DNA of 64,000 nt from CAWGAJ01 sp963820545 (GCA_963820545.1 CAWGAJ010000001.1:682001-746000); one strand, 5' to 3'. Counted from the stretch's first letter, positions 16,711 through 26,838 are shown. Notes: a model not told the origin generated them from the sequence alone. Translations and numbers: made by a program.

Positions 16711-19668
16711 TTATGCACTTCGTCTTCGCGACCAGGCCTGCTGGTCCTCGGCGGGCGGAGAGAGAGGAAAACGGAGTATTTCATCTTTGTCCGGTTCCTC
16801 GTGTTCCTGGTCCGAGGTCGGGGAAGTTCTTTCCCAAATTTCCGACAACGGCCGATCTTCTTGGGCAGTGAGGATTTGGGGGTAATCGGCATAATCGTCA
16901 TGGCGGGAAGGAAGCGATCCGTATTCCGCGGCGGCGAACTGTTCGTGGGAGGGCTCGGCTTGTGTTATTACTTCCCGGCGATTTCGCGTGAGCCAGGTCA
17001 ACATCGCCGGGAGCATAACCAGTGAGGTGAACAGGCAGCAGCCCATGCCGATCGTCAACACCCGGCCTAGACTTTGCAATCCCCGATGGTCGGCGAGCAT
17101 CAACACCGCAAAGCCCACCATGGTGGTAAGCGTATTGAGCATCACGGCCACGGCCGTGGAGGGACTGATCCGGTACTTGCCTTGCTGACGGCGAAAATCG
17201 TAGATGATGTTTATGCCGTTATCCACGCCCATGCCCAGCATCAGCGGCAGGCTAATCATGTTCGCGGCATTCAAGGGAACATTCAAGAATCCCATAATTC
17301 CGAACAGTTGTAACATGCAAAGACCCAGGGGTAAAACCGCCAAGCAGGTATCGCGGAGGGTACCCAAGTTCAAAAAGATGAAAGGCAGAATCGTGCAGAG
17401 GGCAAACCAGGTGGCCTGCTCATAACTGCGTTTCATTTGCAAAGAGGCTTCGTAGATCTGCACGGGATTGCCCGTGATGTTTTTATCGATGCCGCGTAAT
17501 TCGCGGACGAATTGTTCCATGGCGCTGATGTCCCAGATGTCGCCTTTGGCATAGATTTTCATCAGATGTTTGCCGTTGCGGCCGACAAAGCGCGCCACCA
17601 GGCTTTCGGGCAGATCGCCAAGTTGCGGCGGTTGAGGATTGGCCGCCGCGCGGAGGGCATACAAACGGGCCAAAAGATCCTGGGCCATGGATTGCTGGAA
17701 TTCGGCCAGGCGTGCATAACACTCGGCCGGCGGAAGTTGCTGTAAAAGGACGCCAAGTCGTTGTAGTCGCTGCTGAAGGTCGGGATCTGGCGCGGCGCCA
17801 GACTGCCTGGCCTGAGTTCCGGCAAGCATTTGGCCGAATTCGTCTATTGAGGTCAGGGGGATCTGCGGCACTTGCTGGGGTAAATTCGCCAAACAGCGAT
17901 TGATCCGCTCGATAACCAACTGTTTTTCGACAAGGCAAAGGGCCGACATCGAATCGTCAGGGGCCAGGATAGAGTCGATTTCGACGATATTATTCACCGC
18001 TGGCAAGCGGAGGAATTGTTTTTTCCGCTCCAGCAGGGTGCGCGGGTCGTCGGCGATGGAGATGGCAAAAGAAGCGCTTAGATCGCCCTCGCTGAGTATT
18101 TTCTGTTCCAAAGCCACGCTCTCCAGACCCGCGGCTTGGAGGTGCAACAAATTGTGGTCGTACCAGAGACAAGTCATGCCCAGCGACAAAAGAACCGTAA
18201 TTGCCGTGCTCCCTGCCAGCACGCTTAAGGGGTGGTTGCAGATTGGTTTCAGCCAACGATGAAATTCCAGGGGCTGGGGCAAGATGCGGTTATTATTTTT
18301 ATCGCTTAAGCAGATCAGGGCGGGCAAAACCGCCATTGCCGCCAGCCAACACAACAGCACTCCGCCGCCGGAGATCAGCCCCAACTCGGCAACCCCGATA
18401 AATTCAGTAAAGCCCGCCATGTAGAAGGAAGCCGCAGTGGCAATCATACCGATGGTAATGCCCGGGGCCACGGTCCGCGCCGTTTCCAACAAAGAATCCT
18501 CGATCGATTTGTTTGCTTCGCGGAGCTGCAAATAACGGGCGAGAATGTAAATTCCGTAGTTAATGCCCAGTCCGGTGAGAATCGCGCCAAAGGCGCTGCT
18601 GAGGATATTCAGGTGCCCGACGGTCAATACAGTATATCCCAGCGACCAGATCATGCCCAAAAACAAGGCGGCCATGGGCAGAAGCGCGTGGCGCAAGCCG
18701 CCAAAGCCCAAAAGCACCACCACGAGCACGCCCGCGATCGACAAGACCGTGGCAATGGTCATGGACGATTCGCTGGAGGACATTTCGTCGTGTTCAATGA
18801 GCGGCAGGCCCGTAAGCCCAATGGACATTTCCGGATGCCGGGATCGTGCCTGGTTTACCAGCCGGCGCAAGGAGTCGACGGCTTCTGTGTTGGCCACGAA
18901 GCTATCCTTGTTCGCGGCGGCGAAGCGGAGCAGAATAAAACCAATACGTCCTTCCTTGGCCAAGAGGTATTGGGATGTAGTCAGATCGCGACCCATTTTA
19001 TCGGACATTTCGGGCCAGGGCGATTGATAGCCTTTTTGCCGGCCAAGGGCGAAAATAAGGCTGTCTAAAAAGCGGAGGATTTCCTTTTGGATTGCTTGCT
19101 GGAGGGCCTGGGCTTGTGGAGCTTGCCCTGCGGCGGATGGCGTGTATTGCAGCATCCGGCCCATTTCCGCAGCCATGTTGCCCAAGTTCAATTGGGTCCA
19201 GTTGCCGCGGAGCACGGGGGCAAACTTGTCGAGAAATTGTTCAATGCCGGCCAACTCCTCGGGTTTTAGATAAAACAGTCCCTTGGCGCGGACCTTTGTC
19301 AGGTCGATCTTGTGCAAGACCGTGTTCCAGAGGCGGGTTTCACGGAGCAGATCGGCCGCCAGTTCATCGAGCAGGGAGACGACTTTTTCCCGGCCGGCGC
19401 CTTCGACGACCACGATCACGTCTTCGGCGTCGCTGAACTCCTTGGTGTAGTCGAGCCAGAGGCGATTATATGCACTTTTGGGATTCAACAGATCCGCCCG
19501 ACTGGTGCGAAAACCCAAGCGGGTTTGACAGAGATAGAGGGAAGCAATCGCCGCCAATACGCCGAGGGCCACTGTGGCCCGGGGAAATCGCAGGGCCAGG
19601 CTGGTGATGCACGTCAGCAAGTGCCCCAAGAGCGACAATTTTTCGTGCGGCATTCCTTGCGCGGACAT
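16711..19668 (-). CDS. MMPL/RND-family exporter, HpnN-like
   Basis: This inner-membrane protein has about 985 residues and two RND/MMPL halves. Each half has one leading membrane helix, a large periplasmic domain and a cluster of five helices. Visible landmarks are ALGVLAAIASLYLCQTRLGF, the SIAGVLVVVLLGFGGLRHAL helix pair, GAILTGLGINYGIYILARYL in half one and MISLPLMLGMGVDNGINIIY in half two; the acidic residues in these helices carry protons. The layout matches the hopanoid-exporter-like HpnN group. The nearby isoprenoid genes (ispA, dxs) fit lipid export, but the substrate is inferred. The TTG at 19677 is less likely than the ATG at 19668. Confidence 0.88.
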   Translation of the reverse strand: MSAQGMPHEKLSLLGHLLTCITSLALRFPRATVALGVLAAIASLYLCQTRLGFRTSRADLLNPKSAYNRLWLDYTKEFSDAEDVIVVVEGAGREKVVSLLDELAADLLRETRLWNTVLHKIDLTKVRAKGLFYLKPEELAGIEQFLDKFAPVLRGNWTQLNLGNMAAEMGRMLQYTPSAAGQAPQAQALQQAIQKEILRFLDSLIFALGRQKGYQSPWPEMSDKMGRDLTTSQYLLAKEGRIGFILLRFAAANKDSFVANTEAVDSLRRLVNQARSRHPEMSIGLTGLPLIEHDEMSSSESSMTIATVLSIAGVLVVVLLGFGGLRHALLPMAALFLGMIWSLGYTVLTVGHLNILSSAFGAILTGLGINYGIYILARYLQLREANKSIEDSLLETARTVAPGITIGMIATAASFYMAGFTEFIGVAELGLISGGGVLLCWLAAMAVLPALICLSDKNNNRILPQPLEFHRWLKPICNHPLSVLAGSTAITVLLSLGMTCLWYDHNLLHLQAAGLESVALEQKILSEGDLSASFAISIADDPRTLLERKKQFLRLPAVNNIVEIDSILAPDDSMSALCLVEKQLVIERINRCLANLPQQVPQIPLTSIDEFGQMLAGTQARQSGAAPDPDLQQRLQRLGVLLQQLPPAECYARLAEFQQSMAQDLLARLYALRAAANPQPPQLGDLPESLVARFVGRNGKHLMKIYAKGDIWDISAMEQFVRELRGIDKNITGNPVQIYEASLQMKRSYEQATWFALCTILPFIFLNLGTLRDTCLAVLPLGLCMLQLFGIMGFLNVPLNAANMISLPLMLGMGVDNGINIIYDFRRQQGKYRISPSTAVAVMLNTLTTMVGFAVLMLADHRGLQSLGRVLTIGMGCCLFTSLVMLPAMLTWLTRNRREVITQAEPSHEQFAAAEYGSLPSRHDDYADYPQILTAQEDRPLSEIWERTSPTSDQEHEEPDKDEILRFPLSPPAEDQQAWSRRRSA

Positions 19669-20074
19669 GTATAACAATCTTTTTCGGTTGTAGTTCAGGG
19701 CAGAAGCTGGACGAGCGTCCGTAGCGCCTTGGCCATCCTGGCAAGAGTAGAAGAGGTTTCGTCCATGAATTTAATTTGCACCAACCCGGGCCGGTTTAGT
19801 ATCAGACCGGCAAGGGTGGGGATTGTAACCAAGACGCCTTATAGGGACAAGAGGAGTTTGTTATGGATTGATAGTCGTAAGTCTAGATATGACAATAAGT
19901 TTAGACAATTGTCATCCTGAGCGGAGCGAATGATCTCGCTTGGTGCCATACCCGCGCTCGTCGTGGGCAGGCGTGAATTGTGATAAAACCCAAACATGGC
20001 CACGCAAGCGTGGCCATGGCACCTGGCAGCCGGCGCAAAAGGTAAAGGGTAAAAGGAAAAAAGGATAAAGGGTT
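19669..20074. repeat. Intergenic with dispersed palindromes
   Basis: A GTCATCCTGAGCGGAGCGAA repeat of the 4839 family lies at 19911-19939. A strong hairpin, CATGGCCACGCAAGCGTGGC followed by CATGGCACC, lies at 19995-20023. No gene was recognised. Confidence 0.65.
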
Positions 20075-21100
20075 CTACTTCCTCCGCCTCCAGCAAATCA
20101 AACCCGCTATCGCACCGCATACGAGCAAGGTAATGCTACCGGGCTCAGGAACATCTGCCACACTTGCCACGCGGAACCCGTACCAGCGGCGCCCGTTCGC
20201 CGGGTCCCAGGCCTCGCGGTCGGACGAGGCCAGGTAGCTCGCTCCGTCGAAGAACGACCCGCCACGCAAACCACGCGACGAATCGTTAAGGACGGACTCA
20301 TTCCACTCCCAGACGTTACCGCCCTGGTCGAACGTCCCATAAGGGCTGGCAGAGTTCTGGAACTGGCCCACGAGCGTAGTGTACTTGCCCGAATCGATGG
20401 GGTAAACGTAAGGGGACGTGATATAGTTGGCGTTATTCCCGGAGGCGTCAGTCATGTCCTGACCTGGCGCCGAGTTGCTGCTGGTCGGATAGGCGAAGTA
20501 GTTGGCCGTGTTACCGTCGTTCTTGTGGTACGCCGCCTTGTACCATTCGTCTTCACTGGTCACCGCCCATTTCCAGTCGGCGTTGCGGACAATCGTGTTG
20601 TTGCTCATCCCATCCGCAGTCAGAGTGTACGCCCCGGTCTCTGTTGTGCCTGCACCCTGCGACCCTGTTGGCTGGCCATTGTGGAGCCAGTTGGCGAACC
20701 GGCAGGCGTTCCAGTAGCTCACATAGTTGACCGGCCGGTTGACGAACGCGGAATCCACTGTGTAGGTGTAGGGGTCCTCGACGGTTCCGCCGCCGCTCCG
20801 CGAGATCCCGCTGCCGTAGTCGGTCCGCCACATGGACGTGTTGTAGAGCGAGTACGTATCTACCCCGCCCACGGAGTTGAGGAACGCGGTGTACTGCGCG
20901 GCCGTGACCTCGTACTTGCCGATGTTGTAGGTGTAGCCAACCGCGCCACAGATGCGGTCGGGGCCATAACCACCGTAGCTCTCGCCGGACCATTCGCCGC
21001 TGTTGCCCGTGTTGCCCACGGGCACCAGGTCGATGGTTATCTCCGCCTGGGCAACAACCGCGGATGCCACGAAAACAATCATGAGAAATACGGTTTTCAA
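20075..21100 (-). CDS. PEP-CTERM-anchored SUMF1-like protein
   Basis: The frame is open to 21295, but a TTG at 21100 behind AAAGGAG gives a clean signal peptide (MKTVFLMIVFVASAVVAQA) and is preferred; an ATG at 21082 is the alternative. The body is a formylglycine-enzyme-like fold: NIGKYEVTAAQYTAFLNSVG, VNYVSYWNACRFANWLHNG, SEDEWYKAAYHK, FDQGGNVWEWNES, LRGGSF and WYGFRVA. The C-terminus is a PEP-CTERM sorting signal: VPEPGS, a membrane helix and the basic end CWRRRK. Exosortase would cut it during export, often to the extracellular matrix. Catalytic cysteines of true FGE enzymes are not evident, so a structural role is likely. Confidence 0.9.
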   Translation of the reverse strand: MKTVFLMIVFVASAVVAQAEITIDLVPVGNTGNSGEWSGESYGGYGPDRICGAVGYTYNIGKYEVTAAQYTAFLNSVGGVDTYSLYNTSMWRTDYGSGISRSGGGTVEDPYTYTVDSAFVNRPVNYVSYWNACRFANWLHNGQPTGSQGAGTTETGAYTLTADGMSNNTIVRNADWKWAVTSEDEWYKAAYHKNDGNTANYFAYPTSSNSAPGQDMTDASGNNANYITSPYVYPIDSGKYTTLVGQFQNSASPYGTFDQGGNVWEWNESVLNDSSRGLRGGSFFDGASYLASSDREAWDPANGRRWYGFRVASVADVPEPGSITLLVCGAIAGLICWRRRK

Positions 21101-21543
21101 TTTCTCGTTTGCTCCTTTGAGGGGCAGTGAAAATATTGGGTGTAATCTTGATTGTGGAGTAGATTGCCAACTTGCTCCACGAATCAAAAGGATGCGGCCT
21201 TTTATTGAAGGCGATTCAAGATATGATCCACGGGATTTTTGTGAGGAGTCTGTAAAAAAACCGCAGATCGAAAGCGCTGCCTCTGCTGGATGCAATAGGA
21301 AAGGAGTGTAATATCTACCTAATTTACTCCATCCCCAGCAATTGTCAATAGTTTTGATGTAGATTTAAGAAAATACGTACTGGGGTGGTGGATGGGGGGC
21401 AGAATGCAGTATGATTGGCAAGATGCAAGCAAAGATGCCGCCAACCATTTTAAGGACAACAAGTGTTTAACGTGAACGCGTAGAAAGGGTTGCTTAAAAA
21501 ATACCCTGCAATGCTATGCGGCTACGGGACCTTAAATAATATA
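21101..21543. other. Intergenic stretch, probable promoter region of the PEP-CTERM gene
   Basis: This stretch lies between the dxs 3' end and the PEP-CTERM gene, both on the minus strand. It is A+T-richer than its surroundings. No repeat family was recognised. Confidence 0.35.
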
Positions 21544-23561
21544 TCATTTTTCCGAATGGATTTGGCCGGAGAGATGGGCATTGGATTCGGCCATCTGGCG
21601 GCAGGCTTGGGCAATGCCATCGGCGTCCAGGCGAAGATCGGCCAGCAGTTCCTTGCGCAGCCGTGTTCGATGAATTGGTCGGGAATGCCCAGGCGGCGCA
21701 CGCGGCTGGCATCCAGATTGGCGTCGCAGGCAGTCTCTAAAACGGCGCTGCCGAATCCGCCCATCAGCACGCCTTCTTCGACGGTGACCACAAAAGGCCA
21801 CTGGGAGATGGCGCGGAGGATGGTTTGCGTATCAAGCGGTTTGACAAAGCGGGCGTTGATCAGCCCGACGTCGAGTCCTTCCTCTGCCAGGCGATCGGCT
21901 GCTTCCACGCAGGCCGAAAGCAGCGAGCCGCAGGCGATGATCATCCCGTCGCGACCCCAGCGCAAGATTTCGGCCTTGCCCAGTTCGATTTTCGTTTGTG
22001 CGGAAGAAGACAAATCCATTTTCGCCGAGAAAGAAGGGGACAGTCCCATTTTCTCCGACCATGCTGATCGCATGGTGCCCGGAAAATTGGGACAGTCCCC
22101 ATGGTCGATCGAGAGGGCGTCGGCCTTGGGATACCGAATGGCCGTGGGACAATCCAGACTAAGAGCAAGGTCCAACATGGGCGCGACCTCGCTGGCATCG
22201 CCCGGGGCCATGAGCACCAGGTTGGGAAACGAACGCAGATAAACCAGATCGAATACGCCATGGTGGGTGGGACCATCGGGGCCCACCAGGCCGGCGCGGT
22301 CCAAAAGCAGCGTAACGGGCAGATTCTGCAAGGTCAGCTCTTGGAAGATCTGGTCGTAGGAGCGCTGCATGAAGGTGCTGTAGATGGCCACCACGGGGCG
22401 GAGCCCGGCCTTGGCCAATCCGGCGGCAAAGGCGACGGCGTGCGATTCGCATATTCCCACGTCGAAGAAGCGGTCGGGAAAATCGTCGCGCAGGCGTTCG
22501 AGCATGGTCCCCTGGCACATGGCGGCGGTGATGGCCACCAGTTTGGGATTGGTTTTCATCTGCTCGTACAAGGCGTCGCTGAAGACGCGCGTATAGGACG
22601 GCAAGGAAGAGTTTTTGAACTCCAGCACCTCGCCGTTGCTGCTTTCAAAGGGGGCCGGGGCATGGAACGAAACGGGATCCTCGGCCGCCGGTTTGAAGCC
22701 GTGTCCCTTCTCGGTCACCACGTGCAGCAACACCGGGCCTTGGAATTCTTTGGCCATGGTCAGATATTTTTGTATCTGGCGGATATGATGACCGTCGACC
22801 GGGCCGATATAGTGGAAGCCCAGGTCTTCAAAGAACATACCGCCCAAGAGTCCGGCTTTGACCGCGTCTTTGACCTGGGAGAGAAATCGTTCGAGGGGAT
22901 CGCCGATGACGGGCACGCGGTTGAGGAATTTTTGCACTTCGCCTTTCAGTCCGGTATAAAAGGGATTCAAGCGGAGGCGGTCGAGCGATTCGGCCAGGCC
23001 GCCCACGCGCGGGCAGATCGACATCTTGTTATCGTTAAGCACGACGATGAGATTTTTTTTCAGTCCGCCGGCGTTGTTCATGGCCTCGAAGACAATGCCG
23101 GAGGCGAAGGCCCCGTCGCCGATCACGGCGACGACGTGGCGGGGCGGTTCATCGGGCCGGAGGGCTTCGTCGCCCACGCGCAGCCCCAAGGCCGTGGACA
23201 CGCTACAGCCGGCATGACCGGTCATAAACAAGTCGTAATCGCTTTCGGCCGGGTTGGGATAACCCATCAAGCCGCCTTTTGCCCGCATGGTGGGAAACTC
23301 GTCGTAGCGCCCGGTGAGCATCTTGTGGGCGTAAACCTGATGACCCGTGTCCCAAACCAGACGATCGCGGCTGAAATCGAAAGAGGTATGCAGCGCCAGG
23401 GTAAGTTCGACCACGCCCAGGTTAGTGGCGAAATGCGCGGTGCGGGTGCAGGCCAGCCGACAAATGGCTTGGCGCAGCTCCTCGGCCAACTGCTCAAGCT
23501 GTTTGAGGTTGAGTTTTTTCAGATCCTGCGGCGAATGAATAGTGGAAAGCAGTTTGTCCAT
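21544..23561 (-). CDS. dxs: 1-deoxy-D-xylulose-5-phosphate synthase, carries an inserted palindrome and a 3' frameshift
   Basis: DXS joins pyruvate and glyceraldehyde 3-phosphate with thiamine diphosphate, the first step of the MEP isoprenoid pathway. Landmarks: WDTGHQVYAHKMLTGR, the TPP site VIGDGAFASGIVFEAMNNAG with LNDNKMSI, HVVTEKGHGFKPAE, the central pyrimidine-binding domain (DVGICESHAVAFAAGLAKAG, HHGVFDLVYLR) and the C-terminal domain (TVEEGVLMGGFGSAVLE). Around residues 487-510 a palindromic element is read in frame in the linker before the C-terminal domain, so the protein is about 30 residues longer than usual. Near 21660 one base seems missing: the raw frame ends at 21522, while the restored frame gives LRKELLADLRLDADGIAQAC and a stop at 21544. 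The start overlaps the corrected ispA stop. Confidence 0.94.
22036..22100. repeat. Element A variant inserted in dxs
   Basis: The ends GGGGACAGTCCCATTTTC and GAAAATTGGGACAGTCCCC form an inverted repeat. The loop itself contains a second palindrome (ACCATGCTGATCGCATGGT). The total is 65 bases and the reading frame stays open. It encodes GDCPNFPGTMRSAWSEKMG followed by LSPS. Confidence 0.88.
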
Positions 23562-24456
23562 TAGCGATTCCTTTTCAGGACATAATCAGCGAGTGCCGCC
23601 AATCCGGCGGCTCTGGCCCCCCAGGCGCGAGAACCCGGCACGCATTTTCTGTTAATTCTCGAGCATATTGGGCACTGTGGTCAAGACCGAGAATGGCGGG
23701 AAAAGTAAGTTTACCGTGCTGGGCATCCTTGGCCACCCGCTTGCCGAGTGATTGCTCGCTGCTCTGGACATCCAAGAGGTCGTCGATAATCTGGAATGCC
23801 AAGCCCAGCAGCCGGCCGTATTGGTCGAGAAGGGAAAGTTTTTCAGGGTGGGCGTTGGTTATTATACCGCCCAGTCGGAGGGAGGCCTGGATCAGGGCCC
23901 CGGTTTTGCGGCGGTGTATGGCTTCGAGCAGATCCGCTCCGCCCGAGGAGTGGCGGACGTCCATGTCGTCGGCCTGCCCTCCGACCAGATTGCACGGCCC
24001 GGCGGCCTCGGCCAGGGTGCTGCAACAGGCGGCGGCCAACGCCGGCGGTTGAATGTTTTTCGCCAACACCTCGAAGGCCAAGGCAAGTAAGGCATCGCCG
24101 GCCAGGATGGCAGTGGCCTCGTCAAAGGCCTTGTGGCAGGTGGGCCGGCCGCGACGGAGATCGTCGTCGTCCATGGCCGGCAGATCGTCGTGGATCAGCG
24201 AATAGGCGTGGACCATTTCCACGGCACAGGCCGCGGGCAGAGCAGCCTCGATCGAGCCGTCGCAGGCCTCGGTTGCCAGCAGAACCAGGATCGGACGCAG
24301 GCGTTTGCCGGGGGCTAAAAGGCTATATCGCAGGGCCTCTTTCAGGCGTGGAGGACATCCTTCGCCCAGGTCGGAGTAGCGTTCCAAAGCCGCCTCGATC
24401 AGCGGACGGAGCGTTTCGACATAATCATCCAGACAAGGGAGCGAAGTGTTTATCAT
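23561..24456 (-). CDS. ispA: Geranylgeranyl/farnesyl diphosphate synthase, frameshifted near the 3' end
   Basis: This trans-isoprenyl diphosphate synthase condenses DMAPP with IPP to longer allylic diphosphates. Both aspartate-rich motifs are present: HDDLPAMDDDDLRRGRPT and IIDDLLDVQSSEQSLGK, with KRLRP and the lysine/glutamine sites between. The start is ATG 24456 (MINTSLPCLDDYVETL). The raw frame ends at 23575 with a nonsense tail. One more G in the run of six near 23622 restores ARAAGLAALADYVLKRNR and a stop at 23561-23563 that overlaps the dxs ATG as TAATG, the expected operon overlap. That makes a base-call error in the G run very likely. Upstream in the same direction is xseB, as in many bacteria. 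Confidence 0.93.
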
Positions 24457-24790
24457 AGGCCTGATGGAAATCCAAGCGAGATCAGCATGTAGGACGATTT
24501 TCAAAATCAGCATGTAAGACGGTTTTTAAAACCGTCTTACATTGTTTTGCCGCAATCCGAAGGGGAGCGGTCGTGCTTTATTAAATTTACGTATATTTTC
24601 TTGAGATAGTTCTACCGCTATACCCCCCATTTTAGAGCAGTTCCTGGCTGGAGTCCATGCCAGCGCGAGCCCAATGAGAGAGGGACAAGTGTTTCGTCAG
24701 GCTTGATTATAGGGCGCCAGGGCATTTTGCCTGTGCTATTCACCAGCAACCCTGGCAAGATGCCAGTGCCACCCAACATCAACCTGTCTA
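24457..24790. repeat. Intergenic with perfect hairpin and GCCAGTGCCACCC-type repeat
   Basis: At 24513-24541 lies TGTAAGACGGTTTT, one T, AAAACCGTCTTACA, a perfect 14-bp stem, preceded by a diverged half copy at 24486-24506. It could act as a terminator or attenuator between xseB and ispA, or be a mobile hairpin. Near 24713-24775 lies a GGCAAGATGCCAGTGCCACC element. No gene was seen. Confidence 0.65.
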
Positions 24791-25090
24791 CTACTCGGAT
24801 TTTCGGCGCCGGGAGGGTTCTTTCAGGTCGGCAGTGGCGGTATCGTCGAAAGGTTTTGTGAGGGGATTGCCTGCGGCATCCACGCCGCTGAGGAGCTCAA
24901 TGCGCCGCTCGGCCCGCTGCAATAATTCGTACGACTCGCGGAGCAATATGACTGCTTCTTCATAGCGATTAAGGGCCTCGTTGAGGCCGAGATCGCCCTC
25001 CTCCAGGAGGTGAACGATTTCCTCCAGACGCTTCAGGGATTGCTCGAAGCTGGGCTGATCTGTGGTTTGTTCTTTTGGTTTATTGGCCAT
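24791..25090 (-). CDS. xseB: Exodeoxyribonuclease VII small subunit
   Basis: XseB is the small helical subunit that wraps the XseA nuclease and keeps it active on single-stranded DNA. The 99-residue frame has the family core SFEQSLKRLEEIVHLLEEGD and LGLNEALNRYEEAVILLRES, with 20 extra C-terminal residues rich in Arg and Lys. The large subunit xseA is not in this window. The order xseB-ispA-dxs on one strand is a frequent bacterial arrangement. A simple TCAGTTATCAG repeat directly precedes the gene. Confidence 0.93.
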   Translation of the reverse strand: MANKPKEQTTDQPSFEQSLKRLEEIVHLLEEGDLGLNEALNRYEEAVILLRESYELLQRAERRIELLSGVDAAGNPLTKPFDDTATADLKEPSRRRKSE

Positions 25091-25158
25091 AGTTTTCAGT
25101 TATCAGTTTTCAGTTATCAGTTTTCAGTTATCAGTTTTCAGTTTACAGTTTTCAGTTT
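25087..25158. repeat. GTTTTCAGTTATCA tandem repeat
   Basis: Four imperfect direct units of GTTTTCAGTTATCA lie between guaA and xseB. Similar but looser motifs lie at about 51914-51966. The REP-like palindrome at 25176-25204 follows (GTTCCCACGCGGGAGCGTGG and beyond). Confidence 0.75.
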
Positions 25159-25218
25159 TTTTAATTCATCATTCCTTGTTCCCACGCGGGAGCGTGGGAA
25201 CAAGATTGAATGGTTTAA

Positions 25219-26769
25219 TCATTCCCATTCGATTGTGGCCGGGGGTTTGCTGCTGATGTCGTAGACCACGCGATTGACGCCTTTGACCTCGTTAATGATG
25301 CGCGTGGAGATGCGGGCCAGAAGTTCGTAGGGCAGGTGGCACCAATCGGCGGTCATGAAATCTTCGCTGGCGATGGCGCGCACGGCGACCACGTCGGCGT
25401 AGGTGCGGGCGTCGCCCATTACGCCCACGCTCTGCACGGGCAAAAGCACGGCGAAAACTTGGGCGGTTTTGCGGTATAAACCGGCTTGTTTGATCTCGCT
25501 GACCACGATGTAATCGGCCTCGCGGAGCATGTCGAGCCGTTTTTTGGTGACCTCGCCCACGCAGCGCACGGCCAGTCCCGGGCCGGGGAAGGGGTGACGC
25601 CAGACGATGTCTTCGGGCAGGCCCAGTTTGGTGCCCAAGGTTCGGACTTCGTCTTTAAAAAGATCGCGGAGCGGCTCGATGAGTTCGAAGGCCAGGTCCT
25701 TGGGCAATCCGCCCACGTTGTGATGGAGTTTGATGGTAGCGGCCGGGCCGTCGGGCGTGCCGCCGCTTTCGATCACGTCGGGATAGAGCGTGCCTTGGGC
25801 GAGGAAACGGGCGTCGGGAATTTTTGCCGCCTCGTCGGCAAAGCAGTCGATGAAGGCATGGCCGATAAGGCGGCGCTTTTCTTGCGGATCAATAACGCCG
25901 GCCAGGGCGGAGAGAAATTTGTCTTCGGCCTTGACCACGTGCAGATCGGTTTGGAAATGATCGCTGAACTCCTTGATGACCGCTTCTACTTCGTTCTTGC
26001 GGAGCAGTCCGTTATCGACGAGGATGCAGGAAAGCCGGGGGCCAACGGCCTGGGAGAGCAGCGCGGCCGTGACCGCGGAATCCACGCCGCCGGAAAGACC
26101 GCAAATCACCCGACGTTGGCCCACGCGCTGGTGGAGGGCCTCGACTGTTTCGCGGGCGAAATCGCCCAACTTCCAGGCGCCCTTTGCGCGGCAGACGTTT
26201 TTGAGAAAGTTGTCGAGAATTTTACTGCCCTGCGGCGTGTGTGTCACCTCGGGATGGAACTGCAAGCCGTAAAAGGGCAAAGAGCGGTGCTTGATGGCGG
26301 CAAAGGGGCAGGTGTCGGTGGCGGCCAGAGCCAGGAAATCCCCGGATATGCGCGAAATCTGATCGCCGTGACTCATCCAGACTTCGGTTTCGGCGGAGAG
26401 GCCGCGGAAAAGTTCGTTTTCCTCGGTTACGCGGCAATGGGCCCGACCGTACTCCCGGGCCGGAGTGCTTTGCACGCGCCCGCCCAGGGCCTCGCAGAGC
26501 AACTGCATGCCGTAGCAAATGCCCAGCATGGGCAGGCCGAGACTGAAAATCGCCGGATCGCATTTTGGCGCCCCGGGTTCATAGACGCTGGCCGGTCCGC
26601 CGGAAAGGATGATTCCCTTGGGGGCCAGTTCTTTGATCCGGGCGGCAGGGATGTCGTGCCGGACGATCTCGCAATAGACGCGCTGCTGCCGAACCCGGCG
26701 GGCGATCAGTTGGGCGTACTGAGAGCCGAAATCCAAGACCAGTACTTTTTCGTCGGCGATTTTGCTCAT
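25219..26769 (-). CDS. guaA: GMP synthase (glutamine-hydrolysing)
   Basis: GuaA aminates XMP to GMP. The class I glutamine amidotransferase domain comes first, with the nucleophile in LGICYGMQLL (about residue 85) and the histidine in QFHPEVTHTPQG. The ATP pyrophosphatase domain follows with the P-loop GLSGGVDSAV. The dimerisation domain has HPFPGPGLAVRCVGEVT and ends in the conserved IEWE. At 516 residues it is full length and undamaged. An alternative GTG start lies two codons upstream. It is the first gene of the minus-strand run toward xseB, ispA and dxs, though 130 bases of repeats lie between. With guaB at 39 kb it completes the IMP-to-GMP branch. Confidence 0.97.
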   Translation of the reverse strand: MSKIADEKVLVLDFGSQYAQLIARRVRQQRVYCEIVRHDIPAARIKELAPKGIILSGGPASVYEPGAPKCDPAIFSLGLPMLGICYGMQLLCEALGGRVQSTPAREYGRAHCRVTEENELFRGLSAETEVWMSHGDQISRISGDFLALAATDTCPFAAIKHRSLPFYGLQFHPEVTHTPQGSKILDNFLKNVCRAKGAWKLGDFARETVEALHQRVGQRRVICGLSGGVDSAVTAALLSQAVGPRLSCILVDNGLLRKNEVEAVIKEFSDHFQTDLHVVKAEDKFLSALAGVIDPQEKRRLIGHAFIDCFADEAAKIPDARFLAQGTLYPDVIESGGTPDGPAATIKLHHNVGGLPKDLAFELIEPLRDLFKDEVRTLGTKLGLPEDIVWRHPFPGPGLAVRCVGEVTKKRLDMLREADYIVVSEIKQAGLYRKTAQVFAVLLPVQSVGVMGDARTYADVVAVRAIASEDFMTADWCHLPYELLARISTRIINEVKGVNRVVYDISSKPPATIEWE

Positions 26770-26838
26770 CCACACGTCTCGGAGGAAAGCATATTATTGT
26801 AAAACGCCGATAAATCCAGGGCTAGTAGGGAGATAAGG

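Noticed and set aside
23561..24456. Programmed frameshifting as the explanation for split ispA, dxs and nadK
   Set aside because: The sites share no slippery motif, include both apparent losses and gains of a base, and lie largely in short homopolymers. Base-call error explains them more simply.
25486..26802. 438-codon frame antisense to guaA, and similar long frames antisense to purF (5004-6278) and dxs (22101-23564)
   Set aside because: Each lies entirely over a well-conserved gene and shows the composition of a codon shadow, with no domain and no ribosome binding site.
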